From contig OX465283.1 of NCBI GenBank assembly GCA_949987705.1, forward strand, positions 92,429,813 through 92,493,812: a stretch of 64,000 nt of DNA. Reading direction: 5' to 3'. The notes under the pieces were generated by a model that ran no database searches, had not been told where the DNA came from, and was given only the letters and a program-made list of their open reading frames with translations. This document shows positions 13,501 through 26,005 of the stretch, one piece after another (within the stretch, counting starts at the first letter, position 1; the number at the start of each line of letters is the position of its first letter). Origin of the DNA: Thereva unica (taxonomy: Eukaryota > Arthropoda > Insecta > Diptera > Therevidae). The translations under genes were made by a program, and so were the position numbers.

Positions 13501-15799
13501 TTAAGTGCGGCGAAGCACTTTAAAGGGCCTCACATGCTAAGGGGAGGCCCCGCTAACAGTATCAAATGTTGATCTTGGATCAGGATACGAAATATATGTA
13601 TATATAGATTCACAGGTAAAAAGGCGTGAATGAAAAGTTTGCTACAACTATACTACTTAGGTGAGCACAATAGGATAAAAGCGCCGCTTTACAGTCCTTC
13701 CCTTTGATGTACGTAGAGCACTTAAGAGTGTAACAATTGCTAGAACCCTCTTTACCGTCAGCAACGTTCCCATCGCATCATTCCGTCACCCAAGGATTCA
13801 GTTCTTTTGTGATTTGTTGGTACGGCTACCCTACTTCATATCAGCTTCTGTTGTTAGTCTATCATTTGTTTGAGGTGCATTGTACTTGGTCAAATGCCGC
13901 TTACATTTCGCATGCAATGTATCACTTACACTCGTAAATGGTTGAGTAATTGATACTTTAAAAGGTCTTGTTTTTTGCAATTTTTTTAGTTTTTTTCATT
14001 GAAGTTTAAAAGCTGCTTGTTTAGTGCAAGCAAAGTAGGGTATTAAGCGATTGAATGTTTGAAGCTTCAATAATTTTTTATAGTGACAGTACTGCCTGCC
14101 GGCGGCCGGTTAACAAAATCTGAAAAACGCTGGTATAATTTTTATATCAGATTATTTATAAAATGTTATTTATAAAACGTCGATGTCTATCAGAATTAAA
14201 TATATAACTATACCTTGAATTGTCATTCCAAAAGTATTCGGAAATTTTTTTTATCTAAACATTAGGGGATATTTTTAAATGAAAGGGAAAACGCTTAAAT
14301 TTCGCAAAAAACACATGAACTGCAACGAAGAGTTTTGGTCAAGTATTATCGTTTAGCTGCAAATCAAAATTTGATATTTTTGAACCGGATTACGGAAGAA
14401 AAGTATGGAGAAGATTTCTATTTTATTTAGTTCAATAGCGTAAATATGTTTTAGCGAGATATATGTCTAAAATGCAAATAGTGTAATATTTTACTAATTA
14501 TTTATCTAACCAACTGAATGCAATATTTACGTTACATCTACATACAGGGACAATAACTTTGTAAGCTATTTGATTTCCTACGGTTAGAGTTGAGCAGGAC
14601 TTGCCAGTTACACGATCAGTAAGTTCTTTAGAAGCAGGCGAATTACACATAACATGCAGTGTCCTCATTTGAAATGCTCTTCCCAAAAGCGGAAGATTAT
14701 TATAAAGTCATCTACGAATCGGGAGATGTCATCCAGACCTAATGCGTCGATAAATCGCCGCCACGATTGCGCGGCGTTGACGAGTCTTAAAATCGTACAA
14801 CCCGAATAGAGTAACCGGGGTATTTGGAACCTTTAAGATTATACATTGTGAATCGAGCGTATCAGAGCAGACATTACGAAATGCCATGGATGTTCGGTAC
14901 GGGGTACTTATGTGATGCCGCTGTCTTGTACAACCGTCGGTAGTCTCTGCATAATCTTCATGCTACGTTCATTTTTCTTTCTCGTGTTTAGGTTCACTGC
15001 AAATTTCAACCTTTGTAGGTAGGAAGTAGGAATAATTATTTCTATTATGTTATTTTGGTTTTCTTACTACCGAGTAAAAATAAAAGTTTCGGCTCTTAGC
15101 CTGAAACATGTTAACAAATAACATAATAGAAGAAAATAATAAACAAATTTTACATCAACTTATTACTGAGCAAAAACGGGTGGGATAAAACTTCCACTTA
15201 GTAAATTTTGGAATATTGCAGTTTTCAATCGCATCGGGTCCTCAGAATAAGAAACGTAGAATTGCCTCTATTGTCATACTTGCAAGCACTATTTTGAACT
15301 CTAGGTAATAACAATGGGGAAAATAAATCTTTCATTTAATTTACTCCCTATCATTTCTTATTCCTCATTACAACACATTCACATTACTCAAAAATCTATC
15401 AAATAATACCAGATAAGCAACTTCAATCTTTTATTAGCTTTTGTATTTTTTTGTAAGATGATGGAATTTAAGTAAAAAGCATAGACCACAGTATAACTTG
15501 CAACACAAATAATCCCTATCCGACTAATGTTAATATCATAAGGTTTTTATCTAAAAAAAATTCTGCAACATCGTCGACAAATGAGAAACTGTGGTAACCA
15601 TATAATTTAAACTAAAGTTTATGGTCTTAATAGACTGCAAATAAATCTTCCGTCTACGTTTTTCAGATTTATAAAATAAATTACATATTAGTAGTTTTGC
15701 GCATTTGTTTATAATTATTAATGTTGCTAGTACATTATGCTTTGTATTACATGAAAATCAAGTAGTATTTCTAAAACAATGTTTTTTTTCATGTTCCAG

Positions 15800-16001
15800 G
15801 TAAATCGTCCTCTTACAATGAAAAAAGAGGGGATACAGACAAGAAATCGAAAGCTTTCGTCTAAATCAAAGAAAAAGAAAGGCATTGGGGGCGCATGTCT
15901 CCCACTAGGTAGCCATCTTGGAGTTGGTGTTGGAATGAGTGACCTAATGAAACCACTTGATCCTTCTAAGACGTTCGGTGGCGGCTTTTCAGCATCAATG
16001 G
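15800..16001 (+). CDS. grn: grain GATA factor, basic arm and linker exon
   Basis: The exon follows the acceptor TTCCAG and continues the finger without a break: [18 protein letters not shown] is the basic arm typical of GATA1/2/3-class factors and makes minor-groove and phosphate contacts in that family. It is followed by a lysine- and serine-rich stretch that may act as a nuclear signal, then a glycine-rich linker with [14 protein letters not shown], which I recognise from insect grain proteins. It ends after 67 codons plus one base at the donor GTATGT (16002), so the next exon starts in phase 1. Reading through the donor would hit a stop after about 12 residues. Confidence 0.9.
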
Positions 16002-16067
16002 GTATGTACATCAGTTTCCCCTTAAAAGGGCATACATAAAGCTCGTCTTTCTATTTACTTCCAATAG

Positions 16068-16255
16068 GACAACACGGACACCTTTCCAGTGGACTGCACC
16101 CGGCTCATGCGCATATGCACGGTGGGTGGTATACAAGCGGAATGGGTGCACTGAGTGCTTCCAGTGGGCTGCAAGGAGGCTTTTCAACAGCTGGCTCATT
16201 AGGAGGCAGCGTTGTACCTCATTCACAATCGTATCATTTAGGACTTAGTTCAATG
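16068..16255 (+). CDS. grn: grain GATA factor, His/Gly/Ser-rich exon
   Basis: The exon starts after the acceptor CCAATAG and joins the previous one in phase 1 across an intron of only 66 bp. It encodes a low-complexity segment rich in His, Gly, Ser and Met (HLSSGLHPAHAHMHGG, then SASSGLQGG and PHSQSYHLGLSSM). Segments of this make-up often serve in transcription activation; that role is inference here. The wording agrees with insect grain proteins and not with pannier or serpent, which is the main reason for the gene symbol. It ends in phase 0 at the donor GTAAGT (16256). Confidence 0.88.
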
Positions 16256-16324
16256 GTAAGTCACAATAGCACTCGATACTGTCAAGTAGAAATATCTAAA
16301 AATGTTCCTTTTCTCTCACAACAG

Positions 16325-16351
16325 GGCACATGGCGACCTGACTATACGTGA
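16325..16351 (+). CDS. grn: grain GATA factor, terminal coding exon
   Basis: The last coding exon follows the acceptor ACAACAG after a 69-bp intron and encodes GTWRPDYT and the stop codon TGA. This short C-terminus is a hallmark I recognise from insect grain. The four exons in the window together give 183 residues: the C-finger, its basic arm and the C-terminal domain. The N-terminal part and N-finger are missing, so the gene is cut by the left edge. Confidence 0.85.
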   Translation, partial: GTWRPDYT

Positions 16352-16690
16352 TGGAGCGGGAATAACCTAAATAATAATTTATTTAATTAACTTAGATCAA
16401 AATAGCCTTTAATCCGCACCCAGAAGCGAAATAATCAAAAAGGAAAAGATTCAAGATCACGTTCACGTCACTAAGTACAAAGTAAGAAACTATCTAGCTG
16501 AGTCATTTTGAAGGTCACGTCCTTTTCCAAGGATAAGGAAGAAGATTTCATATATCTTGTCTAGATTTAATTATATTTTTGCCTAAATGCATTAAGCGAT
16601 TTTTTAAGTAAATATCCACCTAACAACAACTGAATAACCAACCAGTTGGTGTGTCTATAAAATTCGAATAAATCAATTTACAAAAGTTGT
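16352..16690 (+). other. grn: Probable 3'UTR of grn
   Basis: Sequence after the stop codon is AT-rich without further coding. It ends near a candidate polyadenylation signal at 16667. The exact cleavage site cannot be seen. Confidence 0.5.
16667..16672 (+). terminator. grn: Candidate polyadenylation signal AATAAA
   Basis: AATAAA lies 316 bases after the grn stop codon. A GT-rich run (TGTTGTCGTGTCGTG, about 16708-16722) follows within about 40-50 bases, as expected of a downstream element. In such AT-rich DNA the hexamer may also occur by chance. Confidence 0.45.
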
Positions 16691-19564
16691 TGGATACTCA
16701 GGTGCAGTGTTGTCGTGTCGTGCCATGAAGTCATGTTGCAAAATCAAGGTGAGTGGTTTATACGCTGCATTCAAATTAAGCACGAGCTGGTATTGTACGA
16801 GCAGATGTTGTTTTTATTATTTTTCATGCAGATTATTTATTTTACAAATGTATTCAGTTAGTGCAAATTAAATACTTATTGTGTACTTCGGTTTTACCTA
16901 CAAACGAACCTTAACAATGATTTTTTATTGTGACTTTTGGATTCAAAAAGCAATCTGTTTCAAAAAATAATATATTGAACATATTCTATTGTTTGTAAAT
17001 AGTTTCTTGACTACATGCTCGTCGATGAATTTTTTTCGCATGAACAAGATTTTTTCTTTGATATTCATAATTTTCTGTGATTTTATTTCTAGTTTTTGAT
17101 AAAGAGTGTTAATTAAATTTTCTTTATTTCTTCCGGAATCAACAAATATTTAATTTTTGGAAAACAAGAGTCTCCTTAAAACGACATTCGTGCATATTTT
17201 TTTTTTGTATTTTGTGTCTGTTCACGCAATCGTCACTTTACGACGACTTGTGTCTGTCATTTTTAAACTACAAAAATAGATTCGATGATAATTTTTATTC
17301 GTCGTGATGTTTCCAAGAGTTTTTTACTTATTAAATCATATTTTTTGGTATTACCTTTTCAAATCAATATCATCTTCGTACCGCTTTGAACTTTGAAATA
17401 TGTATATCGCTGTAATTTCGATGTTATAGTCTTTTCGACGACGTTTTCTGTTAAATAGGTTTAATAAAAAATCTTTTTGATTACCACTAATCAAACAGTT
17501 TTGGAAACGTAAACAATAAGTGTTTTTAAGTTTTATTATTTAAATTACCTAGTCATAACATAATATCCACTTAATAATAACTTTTAAGTAATGAAATAAT
17601 TGTTTTGCAAACAGTAGATGTTCTTAAATTGTTAAAGTTCTCATTTAAAAAATTCTTCACGAATGAACGCCTGCTTTTAACCCTATATAACTAAAAAACA
17701 ATGAAACTACAAAGCGAATTTTGAAATGGTAACGTAATTTTGACTGGTCAGCTTACTTCACCGCATTCTGTTGCTGATTATATCTAAATCGCTCAGCCGT
17801 TAAAAAAAGCATAAGGTAAATGGCAAAAATGTAATTGAAGCGAAAAGGAAATTTTTTTCACTATTAGCTGATAACGCCAGACAATAAAATTTGACTAATT
17901 TTTTGGTGTTATTACAAATGGATTTATTATTTCGATTAAAGTGATATTTGTACTTATAGATGAATTAATATTCGTATAAAGATTCCTTATCGAAAGCTAT
18001 AACATCAAAAATTTAAGTAATACGTAAAAAATAATGAAAAACGCAAAAATGTTTTCAAAGTTATGTTTTTTGTGTAATTAATAAATAAAATAACACGGAT
18101 ATATTGCAAAACTGGAAAGCCACCTTCTTCTTTGATCCGTTAGCTGGCGGTCCTAGCGGGACGTCCTCACAACGGATACGCTGCTGTCGACGCCACTTTA
18201 AAAAATGTGGATTCTTGCCTAGTTTATTCGGTTTTCCGATTCTGGTCAATTTGGCAGGTCGACCACCTTCCCCGTTTCACACTCTGGACTTGGGACCAGA
18301 CGACGGCGGTGTTGGAAAGCCACCTGATGAGCAGTATGAAAACTATTTATTTTTCAATAATAATTATTTTACCAAATACCTTTATCAAATATTTCAAATA
18401 TTTATTCCGTTGCTAGGTCTATAGTTCCGAAATTCTCCTTACTTCGGTTGCTGCGATATGCGAAACCTGATTCTGCTTCAATGCTGGGTTGCTTTGTTTT
18501 GTTCTACCAAAAAAATGAGGAGCTTTCACGCAAAAATGAGTAAATCCACTTATGCCTGAAAATGCGATAAGCATATTGCGGGGTATAGATTATTTCAAAC
18601 GTCGTGACATTCCGCGCATCTACCCCAGCTAAGCTCTTAAAAATATTTAAAAGCTCGGACCAAACTTTATTTAGCCCCTCCTATCAAATCACTTGCTGCC
18701 ATTTAATCAGTCGCGACTGCGTATTGCTACCGTGAAGTGTATTTTTCTGGGATTTCAATGATTATTTAAAAAATTTACAAATTATGAATAAAAAGCATTT
18801 TTTTATTTTAAGGTTTTTGTATTTTACTCATTTGCTACAGAAATAATTTGTAGCAATTTCTACTAAAAAATACGAAATTTCTGCTTTTATCACTTTGATT
18901 ACTAGATTGTTGACGTTTTCCGCCAGTCGCTTGCGCGCTTCTGCCTGGGGGGTTGTGCTGCTTGCGACTGCGGAGAACTATCGTTTTATAAATGAAAAAA
19001 ATCATGTATTCAAAAGAAAATTTGTCAGAATTTTTATTAAATTATGGGATGAGAAATATTTCGCATAATTAAAGTAAAATTATGCTTATTATGATGAATA
19101 AACTGCCTTTGTTGAGCAGGGGCTTTTGTATTTAAAAACTCTGCTCAACACACATAAAGATAAATTAACTTTATTCATTTCTCATACACGCATCCCTTCC
19201 CAAATTGTTTTGTTGAGCTTTTTTGCGTTTGTTGCCGTTTTAACTAAAAAGAGGAGAAATAATAGAATAATATTTATAAAATGAGGTGCAACGAGGTGCG
19301 CAGAACTGCTCAAATTTTTTGTGTCACGGGGTTTGAAAAAATCTATACTTAAAGGTGATTATTAGAACATGGCAGAAGAATTTGATTGAAAATTGAATTC
19401 AATCATATATTAAAATGTCTTCTAAAATTGTATTTTCAACCAAAACATACCAAATCCGCAGAGAAAAATGCACTTTGTGTAAAATTATTTAAACTGGATT
19501 CGTTCACTTTTGCATAAAAGCTCCTCAAATGCTCAATTGGCGCTTGTTTTCGAATTAATACTTA
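16691..19564. other. AT-rich intergenic DNA with one GC-richer patch
   Basis: No gene was recognised. The only standout is the patch at 18113-18325, listed separately, and a small hairpin near 19118-19146 with GTTGAGCAG and CTGCTCAAC arms. Confidence 0.5.
18113..18325. other. GC-richer patch between 13-bp direct repeats
   Basis: TGGAAAGCCACCT occurs at 18113-18125 and again at 18313-18325, exactly 200 bp apart and in the same orientation. The DNA between is clearly richer in G and C than its surroundings and is open in two frames on the plus strand and one on the minus strand. It could be a retroposed fragment with a target duplication, one period of a former tandem repeat, or an old exon. 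No family was recognised. Confidence 0.4.
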
Positions 19565-20406
19565 TAGTCCAGGAGAGATAGCGGAAAAAGATTTAAAAGT
19601 TGAAATAAATCTACCCTGCGATTTCTTGACGCTATAATTAAGAGAAAAATCGTAGGAATTCAATGAATCTGTTTTGGATAAAATTGGTCCAGGGCAACAG
19701 GTGGTAAAAAGCTAATAATTGTAGCCAAAACACGTTTTTCCACGTTTTGGGTACGAAAAAAATGTTGTTTTGGAAAACAAAAAATACTACATAATAGTGC
19801 TTAAAAAGACGAAAATTATGAGTTTTGGACCATTGAAATCGATCAACAGGTTTTTGCAGAAAAATTCAAAAACCATTGAAAATGGCCGTTTTTTGACATT
19901 TAATTATAGGGAGTGTAATTATCGTAGAACCTTGTGGCAGGGCTTAAATTGTGGCCACTGATGGTGCCTACCTACAATAAAAATTTCATGACAAAATAAT
20001 GGTAACTTTTCGAGTAAATCTCAAAAATGTAAAAACACCTGTTTCACAAAAAAAGGTTGAACAAGGCCCACAATGGTCCTAGAAATTTTTTGATTGACCA
20101 TTTGGCTCGCAAAGGGTTGCTCTACAACCCCATTTTCATGAAATGTACGTAAGGTTTGATTTAACACCTTAAAACCCCGTTTGAAAACAACCCTTTTTCC
20201 AGTTTTTTGCATTAAAAACTTTACTTTTGAGCTTTTTCGTGAAAATCGTTCTTCGACAGTTTTATTAGTTTGATTTTCACCTGTTCTGCAAGTCCAATTT
20301 TATTTGGAATATATTCATATAATTCCTACAATTTTTCTCTTAATTATAGCGTCAAGAAATCGCAGGGTAGATTTATTTCAACTTTTTTTCTATTCTTCCT
20401 GGACTA
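19565..20406. mobile_element. PIF/Harbinger-like non-autonomous element, 842 bp
   Basis: The first and last 95 bp or so are near-perfect inverted copies, starting TAGTCCAGGA and ending TCCTGGACTA. Both ends are flanked by TTA, the 3-bp target duplication typical of PIF/Harbinger transposons. The interior has no transposase frame. The same TAGTCCA start occurs in the much larger element at 46875-56343. Confidence 0.75.
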
Positions 20407-22257
20407 TTATATCTTTTGTACAACGTACTAATCTTATACGCGGCTATTAATGTCGCATTATAATATAAATTCATAGTAATGACTCATGAAATTTCACTAC
20501 CCTCTTATTTTGTGAGTTCGTTTAAGGGTTGATGATTCCAAAACGGATATATTACATATATGTAAACATTTGGACATTTGGACTACCTAGCTTCTACACT
20601 TTGTATGACGTTTTAGAAACTCTTGTATTTTTTGGAAAAAAATGGTTTGCTTGAAAATAATAAGAATTCTTTACCTGCACGCACCTGTAACGCCAACTAT
20701 GCTAAAAACTGTAAGTGTTGTCTTCGCGGCATATTTGCACGGTGTGAACTCAATACTCAAAAAGGTTGATTCAAATTCGAGATGTAAAAGAACATGCATA
20801 TTAAAGGACTAGACATAAATTAATTTTTAATTTACTAGCTGGAAACACCAAAATTCTTTTAAAATCGCTTAAGAAAAATTACAAAAAAAAAAAACAATAT
20901 GAACAACCGTGATCTTACTGAATTATAATTAATTACGTGCAATTTATCATTTTTTTAATTAACTGAATTTTGTTTTAATTATTTGTTGACCCAAAGACCT
21001 ATAATTTTATCCAGTACCATTTATTACATAGCAATGCTCCTACAAATACGTTTTATATTAAAAATTTAATTTTCAACTCCAATAAATGGGTCCTGCATTA
21101 AAATAAAAATCATTGTAAAAACCATAAAAAACTCCTTCAAATTAAAAAAAAAAACGCCTACAACAAAAAATGCCATAAATGTATAGCGTATTTTAGTAAA
21201 CAATAATTTGTAAAGTAAAACGAAAAATTTTTAACTCTCATAAATTATAAATGAATTTTTGTAAATAACTAAATCTAAAACAAAATGTAAAAAGGAAACT
21301 ACTAAAGAATTTTATAAATTATGTAGCAATTACAAAAAAAGAAATAAAGAAATAAAAATGTTGGCAAATTATAATATATATTTAAAGCCACACAGTTTAA
21401 ATGGTTTTACTTAAAGCCAAGTGTAAAAATTATAATTTATAGTTTTTTAAAAAAGATAAGTTTTATTTTTACGTTTATTAAGAGACTGTGCACTTCTTGG
21501 TTAAAATGGAGTGTTTTTGAACAAATTATGTGAATTGTAAATGTAAATTATGAGTTGTAATTAAAAAAATTGAAGAAAGTAATAAGTAAAAAAACTTTAA
21601 ATAAATGAAAATTATAATTAAAGTTTATGTAAAACTATGAATTAGTGAGTAAGATATAATGTAAAACAAAGAAACAAAAAATGTCTTGATGTGTTGATAT
21701 TAGTATTATTATATTATTATTAATTCATACTTATAAAGATCGCATTGTAAAATTGTCATAGGATATGACGAAAAAATGGAAAATAAATGAGAGGAAAATT
21801 ATATTTTTGTTTTTATTTTTTTAGATGTTTTGAGTGTTTGGCACACATTCATAATTACTAATTTTTACATAACTTTTCAGTTTTTACTTATTTACCTATG
21901 TACGGTTTCTATTAGTATATTCTTTCTAATTTCTTTCAGCTAAGGCATTTCTGCGGAGTCCCTATTCGATAATAAATATTTGAGTTTAATATAATTATTA
22001 AACAAATATAGATAGCAGATTGCACGCCCGCAATGATTTCAAAGTTTAAGGCTTCTGTGATCACAATAAGCTTGCAGAAAGTAAACAGCAACTTGTATGG
22101 TGCGCAGATAGCTCGAAGCATAAGATAGATGAAGCTCTCAGGATCTGGGGCGAAGGACTGAGATTTAGTAGAGAATTTAGCTTTTGTATTCATTGGTACG
22201 AATGAATCTATTTAGATTATATGCAAACAAGCGGATTTGTATTTTATCAGACAGCTG
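20407..22257. other. Very AT-rich intergenic DNA
   Basis: Roughly 20880-21800 is extremely AT-rich with many short A and T runs. No gene, repeat family or RNA gene was seen. Confidence 0.5.
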
Positions 22258-23439
22258 AGTTGGGATGTAGGTTTGACCCCTTTGGTCCACACGATCGACT
22301 TCCCAGCATGATGAACGTAGACGGAATAAACTGTCTTCTTAAAAAATAGTAATACGTTTAGCACTAGTGGGAAATTGACTAGTATCGGAACTCTTGACAA
22401 AGTAACACTGAGAGAAACTAGTTCAAATAACTATAATAGTGTTAATCTAAAAGATTTTTTCTAGACAATTTGTTTTTCTCGAACGTTAACAAACAAACAT
22501 TTCCTTCGTACTTCGTTCGCTAAACTAAAGCGGGTGTTCGAATTCGTATTGAACGTGTTGAAGCGTCGCTGATAAATTGGGAAGAGAATGACTTCATTTG
22601 GAAAACAAAGCTTTCCGGAGAGAGTACTTGTTAGACTTGACCAAAAAGAACAAATTTTTCGGAAACTAGGTACTAGAAATCCCGGGATGAACCGCAATTT
22701 CCTGAAACTCTATCACGCGTAGAAAACAATTCCCCGTCAAAAAGTGCTGATCCCAAGTTTGAAAAATTCTTGATATTTGTAAAAGGGAACGAAGTTTTTG
22801 CACGATTTTTAAAGAGTGTCGAATTTTGACAAGTGATGTTTTCCAAAACAAGTATTTCGTTTAGAACTCGTTTCATTCAATCGAGTTTATTAGATATTAG
22901 CTAAATTTATCAATTTAACGTCTTTCGGATACTAAGGCGAAGTTTATTCATTTAAACAGAAAACACTGGTGCCCCGGGCCATGGCGCTTCGCGCTGTGGC
23001 GATTATCACGTGACAACTACCATGTTGCTCGTTATCTGTTATTCATTACACGCAATATACATATATAATAAACACAATATACATATAATTTTGCAGTATT
23101 TTTATTTTTTTATTCGTTCTCAAATGTAACAATGACAGTCCCAGCGGGAAATGTAATGGGTAGGTAAGCGAGGTGGTAATGAGATGGACCCATTACCTTT
23201 GTGATGAAATCATAGGTTACTTTTACATAGGGATGTCCTAGGCATTACAGACGAGGACTTATTTCAGAGGCGAAATGTATTAGGTGAATACATATGTAGA
23301 TTACCATGTAAAGCGTGCAGAATAAATTACTGGCTACCCTTTTTAGCAATAAAAACAATGCTTTCCGAAAGTACCATTCCATTTTTGCTACATTTGGTAG
23401 GGATTTTTCTAACAAGACATCTTTTTGATTTTGTTGCTC

Positions 23440-25310
23440 ATTGTTCATCATCATCATCAGGAGCTCCACAGCCTATTGTTGGCCTTGGCTTCCTCCAGCA
23501 TTTGTCTCCATGATTCTCGATCCCTGGCCCCTTCTCCAGTTTCTTATGCCCAACTGTCTCAAGTCATCCTCGACGTCATCTATGTATCTTTTCTTAGGAC
23601 GACCTGGTCTCCGTTTTCGTGGTGGAGCTTTCTCCAGCACTATCTTTGTCGGGTTTCGTTCTCCACCTCGTTGTACATGACCAATCCATCGTAGTCTGTT
23701 TATTTTGATCACTTTAACAACGTTTGGAATCTTGCTGATTTCATACAACTCTGAGTTGTATCTTCTTCTCCAAACGCCCTCAACCTGTATTCCTTTGTAG
23801 ATCGAACGAAGGATTTTCCTTTCGAATCTTCCTACCAATGCTTCGTCTGCGTTTTTCAATGTCCACACTTCCGAACCATATAGTAGGACAGGCCTTATTA
23901 GTGTTGTGTAAAGTGCCAATTTTGTCTTCCTTGAAATATTTCTAGACGTCAGGTGCTTGCGTAGACCAAAGTGGCATTTATTAGCCAGTGCTATTCGTCT
24001 TCTGATTTCGGCCGATGTGTCATTTCCTTTCGTTATAATCGTGCCTAGATATACGAATTCATCCACTGCTTCGATGTTGTAGGTGTCGATTGTTATATTT
24101 TGTCTGCTACTTCTGGTGTTTTTTGTGCACATATACTTTGTTTTGTGCTCATTTATTTCCAACCCGATTTTTTTTGCGGCTTGCTCAAGTGCTACAAAGG
24201 CCTCCTTCATGCTCTCAAATGATCTTCCAAGGATAGCAATATCGTCGGCAAAGGCTAGTATTTGCACTGACCTGTCAAAGATACACCCTGATGTGTTAAT
24301 CGATGCATCTCTTACTGCTTTTTCTAGGGCCACGTTGAATAACAAGCAGGAGAGTGCGTCACCTTGCCTTAATCCTTTATTTGTTCTGAGGGGTGGGGAT
24401 AATTCACCATCAATTCTGACTTTACACCTTGCATCTTTCATCGAGATTTTTGTCAGCTCTACAAGGTGTTTTTATATTCCGAGCTGCTCCATAGCCTCAA
24501 ATAACTCCTTGCGGTTCACACTATCGTAAGCATATCTGTAGTCGATGAATAACATGTGGATGTTTATGTTAAATTCAACGGCCTTTTCTAGGGTTTCTTT
24601 GAGTACAAATAACTGGTCTGTTGTGGATTTTCCAGGACGAAAACCGCATTGATACTCTCCTAGTATTCTTTCCACGTATGGTTGTAGTCTATTATAGAGT
24701 ACACGTGAGAACACTTTGTATGTTGTATTCAACAGCGTTATTCCTCTATAGTTGCTGCAAGATAGAGGGTCTCCTTTTTTGTGTAAAGGACACACTATGC
24801 CCTCGTTCCACTCATCAGGCATTTCTTTCCGTCTCCAGATTTCCACTATTACTTCATGCAATTTTTGGATAGTTTCCTCTCCGCTTTGCTTAATGAGTTC
24901 AGTAGGTATGTTGTCAGATCCTGATGCCTTGTTATTTTTTAATGTTCGCAATGCTTGGCGTGCTTCTTCTATGGTAGGGGCTGCTGTACCGTCATCCTCA
25001 TTGTCCGGATTCATGTTCTGTACGTTTGGGGTACCACTGTGCTCCTGCTCTGGGGTTATTAATAGCTCCTCGAAATGCTCTGCCCATCTAGCCATTATTT
25101 CGTCATGATTACTTAATATCTCCCCACTTTTATTTTTGCACATTGTCACTCTAGGCTTAAATTCTTTCCTTTGTTGGTTTATGCTTTTGTAGAAGTTTCT
25201 TGCATCATTTAGGTTTGCTGATTCTTCTAATTTTTTCATTTGTTCTTCCCAATAAAGCCTTTTTTGCTCATTGTTAGTGGTATAAATTAATCTTATAAAA
25301 TTGATGAGGA
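23440..25310 (-). mobile_element. 5'-truncated RTE-like LINE
   Basis: The element lies on the minus strand, cut at its 5' end near 25310 and ending in a short run of TGATGA units near 23449-23460, a tail type typical of RTE-clade LINEs. Only the reverse transcriptase and C-terminal part remain; the endonuclease is gone. It sits inside the TIR element at 23139-25544. Confidence 0.75.
23473..25295 (-). pseudogene. LINE reverse transcriptase, truncated, one in-frame stop
   Basis: On the minus strand the frame reads through the RT domain: KASGSDNIPTELIK, NYRGITLLNTTYK, the first catalytic Asp in LFIDYRYAYDSV, then GLRQGDALS and the FADD box LAFADDIAILG, followed by the thumb with LLYGSEVWTLK and a C-terminal RLRWIGHVQR and GRPKKR stretch. 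One TAA at about 24472-24474 interrupts an otherwise unbroken frame. In a live element this enzyme copies its own RNA at a nicked target. Without the endonuclease half this copy cannot move by itself. RTE clade is favoured by the motifs and tail; other clades with RLRW-type C-termini cannot be excluded. Confidence 0.82.
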
Positions 25311-26005
25311 CGGAATAAACTCAAGAAGAGAGGCTTAGACAAGCCAAAGACAAATAACAAGACATTTCCAACGAAAGTATTTCACAAGGCATTACCTAGT
25401 CGCTTACCTACTCATTACAACGTAAAGACCTCCATTTTCCTAAATTTCCAGTAGAATTTTTCGATTACCAGGTAGGCGCTTACACAAATCATTGAAGAAT
25501 TCGTGGGTTACCAGGGTAACCCCTCGCTAGTTTTCCCGCTGGGAGTATAAACACAATATAGATACGCGGCATTCATTGCCACTACTACATGCAGCGTAAG
25601 CCACGCCCACTCACACGGTTATGCGACACTTTGTCGCTTGGGCATCCCGGCTAACCGTTTTATTAGACGTTGTCACGTCAAAAGGCTCGACCAAATGTAA
25701 TTTTGCAGAGCAATTTTTCGTTAATAGTTTTTTTCGGCACCTCAAAGAAGTCGACAAAGTTTTTGGTTTACGCGTTATCGTGCAAGTACAAAATTCACCA
25801 AAAAACGGCTCGACCGAATATTATAAAAAGTTTTTCAGATTATATTGTTGTTAATACGCTTCGAACGGAACCTCAAGTAAGTCGATATCTTTTGTAGTTT
25901 GGGCGATATCGTGCAGGTACAAAATTCACTTATGTCGTTTAAACCAAAGAACGGCTACGCGATATCGTGCTGGAAAAAATTACCACATACGCACATACAC
26001 ACACA

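Larger units (their letters stand above)
7080..15799 (+). other. grn: grn intron of 8.7 kb inside the C-finger region
   Basis: The intron runs from GTAAGT at 7080 to the acceptor TTCCAG ending at 15799. It splits the C-terminal finger from its basic arm. It is AT-rich and holds a short inverted-repeat element (10207-10544) and a duplicated 21-bp motif (9218 and 9844). No other gene was recognised; open frames around 11964-12198 and 12863-13283 look like chance. A long intron in a developmental regulator may carry enhancers, but none can be shown from sequence alone. Confidence 0.8.
23139..25544. mobile_element. DNA transposon with inverted ends, host of the LINE insertion
   Basis: Inverted ends TCCCAGCGGGAAA (23139) and TTTCCCGCTGGGA (ending 25544) enclose the segment. 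Subterminal inverted copies of GGTAGGTAAGCGA lie on the left near 23159 and on the right near 25395-25415. Without the LINE the element would be roughly 0.5 kb. No target duplication was identified, and the superfamily is unknown. Confidence 0.55.

Noticed and set aside
16691..22257. tRNA, rRNA or snRNA genes in the AT-rich desert
   Set aside because: No cloverleaf-like or conserved RNA core was seen on either strand.
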